NCBI RefSeq assembly: GCF_028714775.1
Contig: NZ_JAQTLS010000006.1
Location: 1-64,000 of the forward strand
Source: Thiothrix sp.
GTDB taxonomy: Bacteria; Pseudomonadota; Gammaproteobacteria; Thiotrichales; Thiotrichaceae
Direction of reading: 5' to 3'
DNA: 64,000 nt
Shown: positions 7,033 through 18,965 of the stretch, piece after piece
How positions within the stretch are numbered: the stretch's first letter is position 1
Layout of the letters: each line of letters begins with the position of its first letter
Program-made: the position numbers and the translations under genes
Notes under the pieces: model-generated
The model's input: only the letters and a program-made list of their open reading frames with translations
Told to the model about the DNA's origin: nothing
The model's database searches: none

Positions 7033-10000
7033 ATGAGATACACTGAATTACCCCCAGCGCAAGGGCTTTACAACCCTGGCTATGAACACGATGCTTGCGG
7101 CATGGGTTTTGTGGCGCACCTGAAGGGTGTCAAGTCGCACAGAATCGTCCAACAGGCATTAAAAGTGCTGACCCACATGGAACACCGTGGTGCATGTGGT
7201 TGTGAGGAAAATACCGGCGACGGTGCTGGCATCCTGATCCAGATTCCGCATGGCTTCTTGGCGACCGAGTGTAAATCGCTCAACATCAAGCTGCCTGCGC
7301 CCGGTCATTATGCAGTCGGCATGGTGTTTTTGCCACAGGAAAGCGACGCACGCGCCGAATGTGCTGCGATCTTCGCCCGCATTGTGGAAGAAGAAGGTCA
7401 AACTCTGCTGGGCTGGCGTGACGTTCCCGTCAACCCCACACCGATTGGCAAGACCGCGCTGAAAGCGATGCCCTACATCCGTATGGCCTTCATTGGCAAG
7501 TCTGCGGATGTCGCCGAGGGGATTGATTTCGAGCGCAAGCTGTATGTCATCCGCAAACGTACCGAAAAAGCTGTGGAAACTGCTGATGTGTCAGGCCACA
7601 TCTATTTCCCTAGCTTGTCGTCGCGCACGCTGGTGTACAAAGGGATGCTGACCACCGAACAGGTCGGGCAGTTCTACCAAGATTTATCCAATCCGAAAGT
7701 GGAAGCGTCAATTGCGATGATCCACTCGCGGTTTTCAACCAACACTTTCCCAAGCTGGGAACGTGCGCACCCGAACCGTTACCTGATCCACAATGGTGAA
7801 ATCAACACCATGCGCGGTAACGTCAACTGGATGAATGCACGTCAGGCCATGATCAAGACTGATGTGTTCAAGACTGATTTGGAAAAAGTTTTCCCGATCA
7901 TCAACCCGCACGGCAGTGACTCGGCGATGTTCGATAACACGCTGGAATTCATGTACCTGTCTGGCTATTCCTTGCCTCATGCGATGATGATGATGGTTCC
8001 TGAACCGTGGTCAAACCATGAAAGCATGGGCGCAGAAAAGAAAGCATTCTACGAATACCACAGTTGCTTGATGGAACCGTGGGATGGCCCTGCGGCAATG
8101 GGCTTCACCGACGGCACACTAGTCGGTGCTACCCTCGACCGTAATGGCCTGCGCCCTTCACGTTACTACGTCACCAACGATGACATGATCATCCTCGCCT
8201 CTGAAGTAGGGGTGTTGGATGACCTTGACCAAAACACTATCGTTTCTAAGCAGCGCTTACAACCGGGACGTATGTTGCTGGTCGATACAGCACAAGGCCG
8301 CATCGTTACTGACGAAGAAATCAAGCTTCAGATGGCTACTGCCAAGCCGTACCAAGATTGGCTGGCAAACAACCTGATTGAACTCCAAGACCTGCCTGAA
8401 GCTCCGCAAAGCGCTTTGCCAGAGCATGAAACACTGGTACAGCGCCAGAAAATGTTCGGCTATACCTACGAAGACGTGCGTAAGGTGCTGGTTCCGATGG
8501 CGTTGACTGCCATTGACCCACTCGGCGCAATGGGTATCGACTCGCCGCTGGCGGTACTGTCCAATCAGGCGCAGCCACTGTTCAACTATTTCAAGCAGTT
8601 GTTCGCACAGGTCACGAACCCACCGATTGACTCCATCCGCGAAGAAATCGTTACGTCGGCTTACACCACGCTGGGTTCCGAAGGTGACATTACTGCCCCA
8701 ACCGCAGCAAGTTGCCATCAAATCCTGCTGAAAACGCCAATTCTGGGCAATCAGGAATTGGCAAAACTGACCCATATCGACCGCGAAGGCTTCAAGTGCG
8801 TTACTTTGCCGATCACATTCCGCGCGACTGCGGGTGAAAGCGGGCTGGAAGCGGCGCTGGAAAACTTGTTCGCTGCTGCTGACCGCGCCATCGAAGACGG
8901 TGCAAACCTGATCGTGTTGTCTGACCGTTTGGCAGATGCTGATAATGCACCGATCCCGTCGCTGTTGGCGGTTGGTGGCTTGCACCACCATTTGATCCGT
9001 TGCGGCAAACGTACCCTCGTGAGCCTGATCCTCGAATCCGGTGAACCGCGTGAAGTGCACCATTTCTGCACTCTGCTTGGCTACGGTGCGCAAGCTATCA
9101 ACCCGTATCTGGCATTCGAGTCACTTGATGACCTGATCCGCGAAGGTTTGCTGCCTAACCTCAAACTTGATTACGCCGTACAGAAATACATCAAGGCCGT
9201 CACCAAGGGTGTGATCAAGGTCATGTCGAAAATCGGCATTTCCACCATCCAGTCCTACCGTGGGGCGCAAATCTTTGAAGCGCTGGGCGTCAGCAACGCC
9301 GTGATTGAGAAATACTTCACCGCGACCGCTTCCCGTATCGGTGGTATTGACCTGAACGTGATCGCCAAAGAAGCCCTGATGCGCCATCAAACCGCGTATG
9401 ACTTCCATGATGCCGAACAGCGTTCATTGCGTTCCGGTAACGTGTTCCAGTGGCGTAATGAGGAAGAGGAACACCAGTACAACCCGGCGACCATTTACAC
9501 CTTACAAAAGGCGGTGCGCACGGGAGATTACAAGCTGTACAAGCAATACAGCCACTTGCTGCACGAAGACGCTGAGGTGAAATTCAACCTGCGTAACCTG
9601 CTGGACTTCAACTACGCCGAGCAGCCGCTGCCGCTGAGCGAAGTGGAATCTGCCGTCAGCATCGTCAAACGTTTCAAATCCGGTGCGATGTCGTTCGGCT
9701 CCATCAGCCAAGAAGCGCACGAAGCACTGGCGATTGCCATGAACCGCTTGGGTGGGCGTTCCAACTCCGGCGAGGGTGGCGAAGACCCGGCACGTTTCAC
9801 GCCCGATGCTAATGGTGATTCACGTAACAGTGCGATCAAGCAGGTCGCATCCGGGCGTTTCGGCGTTACCAGCCATTACCTGAACAATGCGCAAGAAATC
9901 CAGATCAAACTGGCACAAGGCGCAAAACCGGGTGAAGGTGGTCAGTTACCGGGCAAGAAAGTTTACCCGTGGGTAGCGCGTGTCCGTGGTACGACACCGG

Positions 10001-11628
10001 GCGTGGGGCTGATTTCCCCGCCGCCGCACCATGACATTTACTCGATTGAAGACTTGGCGCAGCTCATACATGACCTGAAAAACGCCAACAAACGCGCCCG
10101 CATCAACGTCAAGCTGGTATCCGAAGTCGGTGTCGGCACCATCGCGGCGGGTGTTGCCAAAGGTAAGGCGGATGTCATTTTGATTTCCGGCTACGATGGC
10201 GGCACGGGTGCTTCCCCGAAAACCAGCGTACAGCACGCCGGTTTGCCGTGGGAGTTGGGTCTGGCAGAAACGCACCAAACCCTGTTGCTCAACAACCTGC
10301 GTAGTCGCGTGCGTCTGGAAACTGACGGTAAGCTCATGACAGGCCGCGATGTTGCTGTGGCTGCCTTGCTGGGTGCGGAGGAATACGGCTTTGCGACCTT
10401 GCCATTGGTAGCCTTGGGTTGCGTGATGATGCGTGTATGCCATCAGGATACCTGCCCAGTTGGTATTGCTACCCAGAATCCTGAGCTGCGCAAGAAATAT
10501 GCTGGCGACCCGCAATACGTGGTCAACCTGCTGATGTTCATCGCCGAAGAGTTACGCGAATACATGGCGAAACTCGGCTTCCGTACCATTGATGAAATGG
10601 TCGGGCGTGTCGACAAACTGCGTCAAGGTTCTGCCGAAGGCCACTGGAAAGCCAGCATGGTCAATTTACGTGCTTTGCTGCATACCCCTGAACTGGAAGA
10701 ATGCGACGGCATCCGTTGCACCCGTGTCCAAGACCACGGCATCGCCCAATCACTCGACGAACGCGAAATCCTCACGGCTTGTCAACCTGCAATTGATAAC
10801 GGCACATCCGTCACAGCGGAATTTGCCATCAAGAACACTGACCGCGTGGCAGGCACTATTACTGGCTCAGAAGTGACCCGTAAATACGGTGCTGCTGGCT
10901 TGCCGGAAGATACGATCCGCCTGAAGTTCCACGGTTCAGCAGGGCAGAGTTTCGGCGCATTCACCCCGAAAGGCATGACGTTGGAACTTGAAGGCGATTC
11001 CAACGATTACATCGGTAAGGGTTTGTCCGGCGGTAAAATCATCGTTTACCCACCGAAAGATGCGTTGTTCACGGCTGAGGATAATATCCTGATCGGTAAC
11101 GTGGCATTCTTCGGCGCGAGTAACGGCGAAGCCTACATTCGGGGCGTGGCAGGCGAACGTTTCTGCGTGCGTAACTCCGGTGTGCGTGTCGTCGTCGAAG
11201 GCACGGGCGACCACGGTTGCGAATACATGACCGGCGGGCGCGTGGTCGTGCTGGGCAAAGTTGGGCGTAACTTCGGTGCAGGCATGTCCGGCGGCGTGGC
11301 TTACGTCTATGATCCGACCGGCATCTTGGCTGTCAGCGGTAACACCGAAATGGTGGCTTACAGCCCGCTGTCAGACGCTGACGAAAAGGCCGAAGTCAAA
11401 GCGATGGTCGAAAAGCACTTGCTGTATACCGGCAGCGCCCGCGCCAAACTGATTTTGGCGGACTGGGACGAACTTTCCGGCAGCTTCGTACGGGTCATGC
11501 CGAACGACTACAAACGTATGCTGGAAGCAATCCGTTCTTTTGAAGAACAAGGGCTTTCCGGCGAAGAAGCGCTGATGGCAGCCTTCACTGCAAACAATAG
11601 CGATGCCTCGCGCGTCGGTGGCAACTAA
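7033..11628 (+). CDS. gltB: Glutamate synthase (NADPH) large subunit
   Basis: A 1531-residue GOGAT alpha subunit that transfers the glutamine amide to 2-oxoglutarate. I chose the ATG at 7033 because it leaves a 21-residue propeptide ending just before Cys22 (HDACGMGF), the N-terminal nucleophile exposed by cleavage in this family. Upstream in-frame starts would lengthen the propeptide. Domains in order: class II amidotransferase (about 22-430), central domain, FMN-binding synthase domain with the [3Fe-4S] cysteines in [16 protein letters not shown], and the C-terminal Gly-rich beta-helix. gltD follows after 14 bp. It is divergent from dnaG, so its promoter lies in the 98-bp gap. Confidence 0.98.
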   Translation: MRYTELPPAQGLYNPGYEHDACGMGFVAHLKGVKSHRIVQQALKVLTHMEHRGACGCEENTGDGAGILIQIPHGFLATECKSLNIKLPAPGHYAVGMVFLPQESDARAECAAIFARIVEEEGQTLLGWRDVPVNPTPIGKTALKAMPYIRMAFIGKSADVAEGIDFERKLYVIRKRTEKAVETADVSGHIYFPSLSSRTLVYKGMLTTEQVGQFYQDLSNPKVEASIAMIHSRFSTNTFPSWERAHPNRYLIHNGEINTMRGNVNWMNARQAMIKTDVFKTDLEKVFPIINPHGSDSAMFDNTLEFMYLSGYSLPHAMMMMVPEPWSNHESMGAEKKAFYEYHSCLMEPWDGPAAMGFTDGTLVGATLDRNGLRPSRYYVTNDDMIILASEVGVLDDLDQNTIVSKQRLQPGRMLLVDTAQGRIVTDEEIKLQMATAKPYQDWLANNLIELQDLPEAPQSALPEHETLVQRQKMFGYTYEDVRKVLVPMALTAIDPLGAMGIDSPLAVLSNQAQPLFNYFKQLFAQVTNPPIDSIREEIVTSAYTTLGSEGDITAPTAASCHQILLKTPILGNQELAKLTHIDREGFKCVTLPITFRATAGESGLEAALENLFAAADRAIEDGANLIVLSDRLADADNAPIPSLLAVGGLHHHLIRCGKRTLVSLILESGEPREVHHFCTLLGYGAQAINPYLAFESLDDLIREGLLPNLKLDYAVQKYIKAVTKGVIKVMSKIGISTIQSYRGAQIFEALGVSNAVIEKYFTATASRIGGIDLNVIAKEALMRHQTAYDFHDAEQRSLRSGNVFQWRNEEEEHQYNPATIYTLQKAVRTGDYKLYKQYSHLLHEDAEVKFNLRNLLDFNYAEQPLPLSEVESAVSIVKRFKSGAMSFGSISQEAHEALAIAMNRLGGRSNSGEGGEDPARFTPDANGDSRNSAIKQVASGRFGVTSHYLNNAQEIQIKLAQGAKPGEGGQLPGKKVYPWVARVRGTTPGVGLISPPPHHDIYSIEDLAQLIHDLKNANKRARINVKLVSEVGVGTIAAGVAKGKADVILISGYDGGTGASPKTSVQHAGLPWELGLAETHQTLLLNNLRSRVRLETDGKLMTGRDVAVAALLGAEEYGFATLPLVALGCVMMRVCHQDTCPVGIATQNPELRKKYAGDPQYVVNLLMFIAEELREYMAKLGFRTIDEMVGRVDKLRQGSAEGHWKASMVNLRALLHTPELEECDGIRCTRVQDHGIAQSLDEREILTACQPAIDNGTSVTAEFAIKNTDRVAGTITGSEVTRKYGAAGLPEDTIRLKFHGSAGQSFGAFTPKGMTLELEGDSNDYIGKGLSGGKIIVYPPKDALFTAEDNILIGNVAFFGASNGEAYIRGVAGERFCVRNSGVRVVVEGTGDHGCEYMTGGRVVVLGKVGRNFGAGMSGGVAYVYDPTGILAVSGNTEMVAYSPLSDADEKAEVKAMVEKHLLYTGSARAKLILADWDELSGSFVRVMPNDYKRMLEAIRSFEEQGLSGEEALMAAFTANNSDASRVGGN

Positions 11629-11642
11629 GGAGCGAGTAAGTC

Positions 11643-13133
11643 ATGGGAAAACCTACAGGATTCCTCGAATATCAACGCGAGCTACCAGCCGACCGTGCAC
11701 CGATGGAACGCATCAAGGACTGGCGTGAATTCCACCTGCATTTCGAGCGCGAGGCGGAAAGCCGCGAACAGGGCGCACGTTGCATGGAATGTGGCATCCC
11801 GTTCTGCCAAACCGGAAAAATCTTACCCGGCGGCGCGAGCGGTTGTCCTGTCCATAACCTGATCCCGGAATGGAATGACATGATCTTCCGGGGCTTGTGG
11901 AAGGAAGCGTTTGAACGCCTGCGCATGACCAATAACTTCCCGGAATTCACCGGGCGGGTGTGCCCAGCGCCGTGCGAAGGCTCTTGCACCCTCGGCATCA
12001 ACGAACCGTCCGTAACCATCAAGCTCAACGAAGTGTCGATCATTGATAAGGCGTTTGCAGAAGGCTGGGTCACGGCTGAAGCGCCTGTGGAGCGTACTGG
12101 CAAAAAAGTGGCAGTAGTCGGTTCCGGTCCTGCGGGTCTGGCGTGCGCTGATCAACTGAACAAAGCAGGCCACGAAGTCACCGTTTACGAACGCGCTGAC
12201 CGCATCGGCGGCTTGCTGATGTACGGCATCCCCAACATGAAGCTGGATAAGCAGGAAATCGTGCAACGCCGCGTTGACCTGATGGCAGCCGAAGGCGTGA
12301 CCTTTGTCACTAGCGTGGAAGTAGGCAAAGACATTCCTGCCGAACAACTGCGTAACGATTTCGATGCGGTTGTCTTGTGTGCAGGTGCTACCCAACCGCG
12401 TGACTTGCCAGTGGAAGGACGCAACCTCAAGGGCGTGCATTACGCGATGGATTTCCTCACTGCTAATACCAAGAGCTTGCTGGATTCCAACTTGGCAGAC
12501 GGCAACTACATCTCCGCGAAGGGTTTGGATGTGGTGGTCATCGGTGGTGGCGATACCGGCACTGACTGCGTGGGCACATCCGTGCGTCACGGCTGCAAAT
12601 CGGTTGCGCAACTGGAAATCATGCCGCGTGCACCAGACAGCCGCGCTGCTGATAACCCGTGGCCGGAATGGCCTCGCATCCACAAGATCGACTACGGTCA
12701 GGAAGAAGCTGCCGCCGTGTTCGGGCGCGATCCGCGTGATTACCTCGTTTCCACCAAGAAACTGGTTGGCGATGAAAACGGGCATGTGAAAGAAATCCAT
12801 ACCGTTGGCGTGCGTTGGGAACACGACGCATCAGGCCGCATGAAGCTGCTGGAAGTCGCAGGCACAGAAGAAGTTCGCCCTGCACAACTGGTGCTGCTGG
12901 CAATGGGCTTCACCGGGCCGGAAAAAACTTTGATCGACGCGCTCAAGCTCGACACTGATCCGCGTGGCAACGTGCAAGCCGACTACGGCAAGTATGCCAC
13001 CAACCTACCTGGTGTGTTTGCAGCAGGCGACATGCGCCGTGGTCAAAGTTTGGTTGTGTGGGCAATCAACGAAGGGCGCGAAGCAGCGCGGGAATGCGAC
13101 CGCTTCTTGATGGGTAAGACGTTTTTGCCGTAA
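11643..13133 (+). CDS. gltD: Glutamate synthase (NADPH) small subunit
   Basis: A 496-residue FAD/NADPH-binding beta subunit that feeds electrons to GltB. The N-terminal Cys clusters (CMECGIPFC and CPAPCEGSC) hold the two [4Fe-4S] clusters. The first Rossmann motif is [15 protein letters not shown] (FAD) and the second [14 protein letters not shown] (NADPH). The C-terminus has [20 protein letters not shown]. The start follows AAGGAG 10 nt upstream, 14 bp after the gltB stop, so the two form an operon. After the stop there is an imperfect 16-bp hairpin at 13161-13200 that may end the transcript. Confidence 0.98.
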   Translation: MGKPTGFLEYQRELPADRAPMERIKDWREFHLHFEREAESREQGARCMECGIPFCQTGKILPGGASGCPVHNLIPEWNDMIFRGLWKEAFERLRMTNNFPEFTGRVCPAPCEGSCTLGINEPSVTIKLNEVSIIDKAFAEGWVTAEAPVERTGKKVAVVGSGPAGLACADQLNKAGHEVTVYERADRIGGLLMYGIPNMKLDKQEIVQRRVDLMAAEGVTFVTSVEVGKDIPAEQLRNDFDAVVLCAGATQPRDLPVEGRNLKGVHYAMDFLTANTKSLLDSNLADGNYISAKGLDVVVIGGGDTGTDCVGTSVRHGCKSVAQLEIMPRAPDSRAADNPWPEWPRIHKIDYGQEEAAAVFGRDPRDYLVSTKKLVGDENGHVKEIHTVGVRWEHDASGRMKLLEVAGTEEVRPAQLVLLAMGFTGPEKTLIDALKLDTDPRGNVQADYGKYATNLPGVFAAGDMRRGQSLVVWAINEGREAARECDRFLMGKTFLP

Positions 13134-13160
13134 TCAGCATTTGCGGGAGTTGTCATGTAG

Positions 13161-13200
13161 CCTGCGATTTCGTTTAGGTCGTAATAAACGGAATCGTAGG
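13161..13200 (+). repeat. Imperfect 16-bp hairpin after gltD
   Basis: CCTGCGATTTCGTTTA (13161-13176) pairs with TAAACGGAATCGTAGG (13185-13200) around an 8-nt loop; the two non-Watson-Crick positions are G-U pairs in RNA. There is no T-run after it. It may protect or end the gltBD transcript, or be a relic of a small mobile palindrome. Confidence 0.45.
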
Positions 13201-13405
13201 CGGCAGTCTCTTGGAATTGTTAGCATTCGCTCGAAGACAAAGTGACAGGGTAAAGTGGTGCTGCTTTGCAGTGTATTGCTTAGTTTGGTGTCTTACACGC
13301 TCTGTCCGTTAGTTCTAGCTAGAAGTTGAGTAAATCTCTCAGCTTGAGGTTTCAGTCAAGTGCGCGTAATCTTACGTTATCCTACATAGATCGAGGAACC
13401 GTAAA

Positions 13406-13615
13406 ATGCACACTGCAACGCTCTCTAGTAAATACCAACTCTCGATTCCTAAAGGTGTCCGCGACTTGTTGAACCTGCAAGCAGGGCAACAGTTCACCGT
13501 ATTGGTTAAAGGTAAGGCAATTGAGTTAGTCCCGATGCGTTCCCTGCGTGAGATGCGCGGTATTCTTAAGGGCGCAAACACCCAAAACTACCGTGACCGC
13601 GAGGATCGTTTCTGA
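13406..13615 (+). CDS. vapB: AbrB/MazE-type antitoxin (VapB)
   Basis: A 69-residue antitoxin of a type II toxin-antitoxin pair. The N-terminal swapped-hairpin DNA-binding domain reads ATLSSKYQLSIPKGVRDLL, then LQAGQQFTVLVKGKAIELVP. The C-terminal 20 residues (KGANTQNYRDREDRF) would wrap the toxin. The GAGGAA sequence before the ATG is a good Shine-Dalgarno. The stop overlaps the vapC start by one base (TGATG). A short palindrome CGTAA-TC-TTACG at 13365-13376, just upstream, is a plausible autorepression operator. The pair sits between gltD and gspF, an accessory insertion in core DNA. Confidence 0.88.
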   Translation: MHTATLSSKYQLSIPKGVRDLLNLQAGQQFTVLVKGKAIELVPMRSLREMRGILKGANTQNYRDREDRF

Positions 13616-14004
13616 TGGCGTGTGTGGTTGATACCTGTGGCTGGATTGAATGGCTGACAGACGGTGTATTAGTTGCAGAATTTGAACCGTGGCTGGGTAA
13701 TCTTGAAGAGATATATGTTCCCACTGTCGTTCAGTTTGAACTGTACAAATGGGTCAAACGAGAGCGGGACGAAATCAAAGCCTTAGAAGTGATAGCACTA
13801 ACGGAACAATGCAAAGTCGTTTCATTGGATACGGCGATTGGGTTACTGGCGGCAGATTTGGCATTGCAGCATGGCTTATCTTTTGCCGATGCCATCATTT
13901 ACGCCACCGCCCGCCAAAAAGAAGCCATATTGGTGACAGCAGATGACCACTTTCAAGCACTTCCCCATGTAACCTACTTCGATAAAAGCAAAAAATTACA
14001 GTAG
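13615..14004 (+). CDS. vapC: PIN-domain ribonuclease toxin (VapC)
   Basis: A 129-residue PIN nuclease. The acidic residues expected for Mg-dependent RNA cleavage are present: D6 (VVDTCGW), E42 (FELYKW), D92 (FADAIIYATA) and D110/D111 (TADDHF). In studied VapC toxins the target is tRNA or the 23S sarcin-ricin loop; the target here cannot be read from sequence. It overlaps vapB by one base and is therefore co-translated with it. It is convergent with gspF, only 8 bp apart. All key residues are intact, so it looks functional. Confidence 0.9.
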   Translation: MACVVDTCGWIEWLTDGVLVAEFEPWLGNLEEIYVPTVVQFELYKWVKRERDEIKALEVIALTEQCKVVSLDTAIGLLAADLALQHGLSFADAIIYATARQKEAILVTADDHFQALPHVTYFDKSKKLQ

Positions 14005-14012
14005 GGCGCTGC

Positions 14013-15251
14013 CTAATGCATGATCTGTGACATCCCACCCATCACTGGCAGCATGATTGAAAGTACAATCAGGGTGACAATGCCGCCCATGAACAATATC
14101 AGGCCGGGTTCAAGCAAGCTGAGTAAAGTCGCCATCCGCGCCTGAATTTCACGCTCTTGTTGGATTGCCGCCCGCTCCAACATGGCATCCAGCTTACCGC
14201 TGCCTTCGCCACTGGCGATCAGATAAACCATCATCGGTGGAAAATAGCCGGAACGTTCCAACGCTTTATGGATTGGCATCCCTTCCCGCACCCGTTCGGC
14301 GGCATCCAAAACCGACTCACGCATCGGGATATTGATGACGACTTCGGCGGAAATTTTCATCGCGTCCAATACTGTCACGCCACTGCCACTCAAGATGCTG
14401 AAAGTGCGGGCGAAATGTTCTGTATTGATACCACGTACAATCCGCCCAATCACAGGCAGGCGTAACAGCAAGCGGTGGTAACGGTGTTTCCACAACGGGC
14501 GGCGTAATAGCCACACAATTCCGGCAATCAGCAACGCTATGAATATCAGTAATACCAAGCCGTAACTGCCCAAAAAGTCGCTGGAGGCAATCAACATGCG
14601 CGTCAACCACGGCAATTCGAGTGGGTTGCCATGCACATCCCGCAAGCTGGCGAAGGCTTCCACCACTTTGGGTATTACAAAACGTAGCAATGCTGACACC
14701 ACCCCAATGGCGACCAGCAACAGCACCGTCGGATAGGCCAGCGCTGCCATGACTTTCTGTTGGCTGTGCTGGCGGTTTTCGGTGTAATCCGCCAAGCGTT
14801 CCAAGACTTCCGGCAAATGTCCGGATTGTTCCCCTGCGCCCACGGTTGCCCGGTACAGTACCGGAAATGCTCCCGGAAATAAGGCCAAGGCATTGGCAAA
14901 GGTGTGGCCTTCCATGACCCGCGCACGAATTGCAGAGAATATGCGGCGGGAAGCATTGCGTTCGGTTTGGCGCACCACCGCGCCTAAGGCTTCTTCGATT
15001 GGCGAGCTTGAACCCACCAGCGTTGCCAATTGACGGGTCATCAACGCAAGATCGGCGGGATTGAGGCGTCCGCTGCCCAAAAAAGAACGGTTTTCAGCCC
15101 TTTTCTGTTTTTGCGCAACCTCGTTCACTTCCAGCGGGATCAGCTCGCCATTGCGTAATAACTGGCGTACTTGCCGGGGCGTATCCGCCTCCATAATGCC
15201 ACGTTCTTCTTTACCTGCGGCATTCAGGGCAACGTACTCAAACGCGGGCAC
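14013..15251 (-). CDS. gspF: Type II secretion inner-membrane protein GspF
   Basis: A 412-residue polytopic protein with two GspF/PilC-type domains, forming the inner-membrane platform of the type II secretion system. The N-terminus MPAFEYVALNAAGKEERG is diagnostic. The two repeats contain LATLVGSSSPIEEAL and FSILSGSGVTVLDAM, and there are three hydrophobic segments (about 170-190, 220-245 and 380-405). The start overlaps the gspE stop (TAATG). It is the last gene of a gspD-gspE-gspF operon. The pseudopilin and gspC/L/M genes are not in the window. PilC of type IV pili is a homologue, but the neighbours favour GspF. Confidence 0.95.
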   Translation of the reverse strand: MPAFEYVALNAAGKEERGIMEADTPRQVRQLLRNGELIPLEVNEVAQKQKRAENRSFLGSGRLNPADLALMTRQLATLVGSSSPIEEALGAVVRQTERNASRRIFSAIRARVMEGHTFANALALFPGAFPVLYRATVGAGEQSGHLPEVLERLADYTENRQHSQQKVMAALAYPTVLLLVAIGVVSALLRFVIPKVVEAFASLRDVHGNPLELPWLTRMLIASSDFLGSYGLVLLIFIALLIAGIVWLLRRPLWKHRYHRLLLRLPVIGRIVRGINTEHFARTFSILSGSGVTVLDAMKISAEVVINIPMRESVLDAAERVREGMPIHKALERSGYFPPMMVYLIASGEGSGKLDAMLERAAIQQEREIQARMATLLSLLEPGLILFMGGIVTLIVLSIMLPVMGGMSQIMH

Positions 15252-16774
15252 TAGTTATCCTCCCGTGTGACGCGCAAGACCTCATCCAACGAGGTCAGCC
15301 CCGCCAGCACCATGCGGATGCCATCATCCCGTAAGGTCAGTGCAGTCTGGTGGACGTATTCACCCATCTGGATTTCACTCGCGCAGTCATGGATCATCTG
15401 GCGTAACTGGTCATCCATTTCTATGAATTCGTAAATCCCCATCCGCCCCACGAACCCCGAATGGTTACAAGCCGGACACCCCACATGACGGTACGGGTGC
15501 ATTCCTTGTAAATCATCGCCTTCAGATAAATGTTGGCGTAGCAAATCACGTTCGGCCTTATCGTGCAAAATCGGCTCTTTACACTTGGGGCAAAGCACCC
15601 GCACCAAGCGTTGCGCCAATACCCCCAGTAAACTGGATGACAGCAAATAGGGTTCCACCCCCATATCGCGTAAGCGTGCCACTGCCCCAATCGCGGTATT
15701 GGTATGCAAAGTGGAAAACACCAGATGCCCGGTCAAACTGGCTTGCACCGCAATTTCCGCCGTTTCAAGGTCACGGATTTCACCGATCATTACCACATCC
15801 GGGTCTTGGCGCAAAATGGCCCGCAAGCCCCGCGCGAACGTCATTTCGACCTTGTTATTAACTTGGGTCTGCCCAATGCCGTCGATGTAATATTCAATCG
15901 GGTCTTCAACGGTGAGGATATTGCGGCGGGCATCATTTAAATTGCTGAGCGCGGCGTACAAAGTCGTGGTTTTGCCCGAACCTGTCGGCCCTGTTACCAG
16001 AATAATCCCGTGAGGCTTTTTGATCAGTTCCTGCAAACGCTCATGCAATACAGCGGACATGCCCAGATGCGACAGGTTTAAACGTCCCGCCTGCTTATCC
16101 AACAAACGCAACACCACACGCTCGGTATGCCCAGAGGGCAGGGTAGAAACCCGCACATCCACGGCTCGCCCCGCAATCCGCAGGGAAATGCGCCCGTCTT
16201 GTGGCAAGCGTTTTTCGGCAATATCCAACCGCGCCATGACCTTGATGCGCGAAATGATCATGGGGGCAAGTTTGCGCGGCGGCTCAATAATTTCACGCAG
16301 CACGCCATCCACCCGCATCCGCACTGACATACGGCTTTCAAAGGTTTCAATGTGGATGTCGGAAGCGTTTTCCTTCACCGCCTGCGTCAGCAATGCATTG
16401 ATCAGGCGGATGATCGGCGCATCATCTTCAGATTCGAGCAAATCTTCTGGCTCAGGCAAGGAACCAGCAATGTCCTGAAGGTCAGCATCGTCGCCAATGT
16501 CTTGCATCATCGACGCGCCCACTTGGCTACGGTCGTAATGCGTCGTCAGCAAGCGCTCGAAAGTTTCCGCATCCACGCTTTGGAAATGCAGTTCAGCCGG
16601 AACGAAGCGTTGCACCTCTGCCAATGCCATCGGTGTTACCCCCACACGGCATTGCACCACCACTTGCCCGGCGCTGGGTTGCAACAGTATCCCGTGACGT
16701 TTGGCGAAACTGTATGGTAACTCCCGCACCAATGGCACGGTTTGCCCGATAGCAGCAGTCTCTGTCGTGCTCAT
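15251..16774 (-). CDS. gspE: Type II secretion ATPase GspE
   Basis: A 507-residue secretion ATPase that powers pseudopilus assembly. The Walker A box is [13 protein letters not shown], the Asp box and Walker B read [15 protein letters not shown], and the His box is [12 protein letters not shown]. The C-terminal tetracysteine zinc module is complete: CPKC near residue 400 and [12 protein letters not shown] about 45 residues later. The N-terminal 100 residues form the GspL-binding region. The start overlaps the gspD stop by four bases (ATGA) and the stop overlaps the gspF start, so the three genes are translationally coupled. Confidence 0.96.
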   Translation of the reverse strand: MSTTETAAIGQTVPLVRELPYSFAKRHGILLQPSAGQVVVQCRVGVTPMALAEVQRFVPAELHFQSVDAETFERLLTTHYDRSQVGASMMQDIGDDADLQDIAGSLPEPEDLLESEDDAPIIRLINALLTQAVKENASDIHIETFESRMSVRMRVDGVLREIIEPPRKLAPMIISRIKVMARLDIAEKRLPQDGRISLRIAGRAVDVRVSTLPSGHTERVVLRLLDKQAGRLNLSHLGMSAVLHERLQELIKKPHGIILVTGPTGSGKTTTLYAALSNLNDARRNILTVEDPIEYYIDGIGQTQVNNKVEMTFARGLRAILRQDPDVVMIGEIRDLETAEIAVQASLTGHLVFSTLHTNTAIGAVARLRDMGVEPYLLSSSLLGVLAQRLVRVLCPKCKEPILHDKAERDLLRQHLSEGDDLQGMHPYRHVGCPACNHSGFVGRMGIYEFIEMDDQLRQMIHDCASEIQMGEYVHQTALTLRDDGIRMVLAGLTSLDEVLRVTREDN

Positions 16775-18855
16775 AAGGAACTGTTACAGAAGGGGTCAAT
16801 GGAATTGCACTTACCATTACCCACAGCCTGCACCTTGCGTGGGGGAGGCGGTGGCGGATTGTGCAAATCGTCTGCTGAACCGCGTTCCACCCGGCTCATG
16901 TCCGCAGGTAATACACCTGAACCTTCCCGTAGGATGCCCCGGTTTGCCACATTGCTGCGCTGTTGCTGCTGTTGCATGGTGTGGTATTTTTGGCGCGTAT
17001 AGGCATCTGCCGACTGTGCATCCGGCATGATCATTGGGTGGATGAACACCATCAGGTTTTGCTTGGTCTTGCTGGTGGAGTTGCTGCTGAAAATACTGCC
17101 TATCACCGGAATGTCACCCAGCACCGGAACTTTGCTGGCGGAATCACGGTAATTGTCTTCGATCAAGCCGCCCAGCACCAAAATTTGCCCATCCTCAACC
17201 ATTACGTTAGTGGTAATGCGGCGCTTATTGGTGATCAAGTCGGAAGCACCCGCACTGCTGGAAGCTACGTTGGATGTTTCTTGGTCGATTTTTAGGTTGA
17301 CGGTTTCGCCCCGGTTGATTTGCGGGGTAATTTTAAATTTCAGGCCGACATCTTTACGCTCGATGGTGGTGAACGGGTTGGTGGTGTCACTGGAACTGCT
17401 GGTGCTTTTTCCTGTAATGAACGGCACTTCCTGACCGACGGTGATTTCTGCTTCTTCATTATCCATCGTTACCAAGGTTGGGGTAGATAGGATATTAGTT
17501 GCTGCATCACCTTTCAGCGCTTCCACAATCGCACCAAAACTTCGGTTGCCGCCCCCTAATAATAAACCATTGGGAACATTGGGAACTGCGCCAGCCTGTA
17601 CGCTGCCATACAAACCAGCTACGGTTGATAATGCACCGAAATTACTGATCCCGACTGGGCCAGAACCATCTGTTGCGCCGTTAGATACAAGTGCCGCGCC
17701 CAATTTGTTGGACAAGTCGGTGGAAACCTCAGCGATGATGGCTTCGACCAACACTTGCGCACGACGGCGATCCAATTGCGCGATGACTTTCATCATGCTT
17801 TTCTGCAAGGTGGGTGGGCCACTGATGATGATGGAATTGCTGGACTTGTCAGCCAGTACCGTCACGCCACCCTTACTGGCACTCATCGCTGCCGCAGGAA
17901 TTGGGGTAGGGGCAGCACCACCCGGTGTTGTAGGTGCATCACCCGTTTGCTGCTGGATGGCTGGGGAAACCCCATTCAGCACCGCCACCACATCTTCCGC
18001 CTTGGCATAACGTAACGGAATAACCTTGGTGTCACCCTCGGTAGCGCGTTGCACGTCCAGTTTGGCAATCGCATTTTTCATGCGCTCGCGGGTCTGTTTG
18101 TCGCCAGAAATCAATACGCTGTTGGTGCGTTCATCGGCGGAAACCTTACCCCCGGTGGGTAGCGCACCGTCACCTGCTGCTCCCGTCGTCATCAAACCTT
18201 GTAAAGTAGCCGCCACTTGCGAAGCAACCGCATAATCCAGTGCCACCAGTTCAAAATCGTCATTATTCGGCTTGTCCGTGCTTTCCAACACATCGCGCAG
18301 CCGCGCCACATTTTGCGCCCGTCCGGTAATGACCACAGCGTTGCTTGACTGGTTGGGTAACACACGGGTTTCACCTGCGCCGACCAGCGGTTGCAAGGTC
18401 TGCATGGCTGTCGCTACCGGGATGTAACTCAGTTTGACGATTTCAGTAACGGTTTCGTCCACATCACTTTCGCGGGCATTGGCGACAAGCGGGGCGACTT
18501 GGGAACGTGCCTTGCCGGAAGGTACAATCTTGATTAAATTACCAGACTCTACCGCCTCCAATCCATGCACCTGCAAAATGGACAGGAACGCCTCGTACAA
18601 TTGGTCTCCACTCATCGTCCCGCCCGTTACCAAGGTAATCTTTTTATTATCGGTTTGGGCGGTGGGGTCAATCAGGAAGTTTTTATGGGTCGCTTTGGCA
18701 ACAATTTCAACCGCATTGGCAATTGAAACATCCCGCAAATTCAATGCGGTCACGTCTTCCGCGTTCAATGAGGTAGAGGCAACCACTAACCACAGTGTCG
18801 ACGCCAACAAACCTGCCCGCAGGTATTTGTGGTGAGTGCATTTGTTTTGATTCAT
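16771..18855 (-). CDS. gspD: Type II secretion secretin GspD
   Basis: A 694-residue outer-membrane secretin. A signal peptide (hydrophobic stretch [18 protein letters not shown]) is followed by the N0 domain ([21 protein letters not shown]) and the N1-N3 domains with [16 protein letters not shown]. The C-terminal secretin core has [11 protein letters not shown] and [21 protein letters not shown] use the ATG at 18855; a TTG six bases upstream is also in frame. The segment between N2 and N3 carries a Pro/Ala-rich insert ([14 protein letters not shown]). The C-terminal tail has a run of Gln and Pro and ends with two Cys. It is the first gene of the gspDEF operon. Confidence 0.95.
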   Translation of the reverse strand: MNQNKCTHHKYLRAGLLASTLWLVVASTSLNAEDVTALNLRDVSIANAVEIVAKATHKNFLIDPTAQTDNKKITLVTGGTMSGDQLYEAFLSILQVHGLEAVESGNLIKIVPSGKARSQVAPLVANARESDVDETVTEIVKLSYIPVATAMQTLQPLVGAGETRVLPNQSSNAVVITGRAQNVARLRDVLESTDKPNNDDFELVALDYAVASQVAATLQGLMTTGAAGDGALPTGGKVSADERTNSVLISGDKQTRERMKNAIAKLDVQRATEGDTKVIPLRYAKAEDVVAVLNGVSPAIQQQTGDAPTTPGGAAPTPIPAAAMSASKGGVTVLADKSSNSIIISGPPTLQKSMMKVIAQLDRRRAQVLVEAIIAEVSTDLSNKLGAALVSNGATDGSGPVGISNFGALSTVAGLYGSVQAGAVPNVPNGLLLGGGNRSFGAIVEALKGDAATNILSTPTLVTMDNEEAEITVGQEVPFITGKSTSSSSDTTNPFTTIERKDVGLKFKITPQINRGETVNLKIDQETSNVASSSAGASDLITNKRRITTNVMVEDGQILVLGGLIEDNYRDSASKVPVLGDIPVIGSIFSSNSTSKTKQNLMVFIHPMIMPDAQSADAYTRQKYHTMQQQQQRSNVANRGILREGSGVLPADMSRVERGSADDLHNPPPPPPRKVQAVGNGKCNSIDPFCNSSL

Positions 18856-18965
18856 GAACAATGGAAACCTATGGTCTAACCGGAAAGTAGGGTGATTCTA
18901 GCACTCCGTATCCTTTCCGTGTATGCAAATTACAGGCATAAGAAACCACCCATTAAGGTGATTTC

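Noticed and set aside
8257..9093. 278-codon minus-strand frame inside gltB
   Set aside because: Shadow of gltB created by high GC at third positions; the product has no recognisable fold and lies wholly within a certain gene.
11823..12824. 333-codon minus-strand frame inside gltD
   Set aside because: Antisense shadow of gltD, rich in His/Cys/Phe, no family match.
13615..14004. VapBC as part of a larger defence island
   Set aside because: It is flanked directly by gltD and gspF with no other defence genes.
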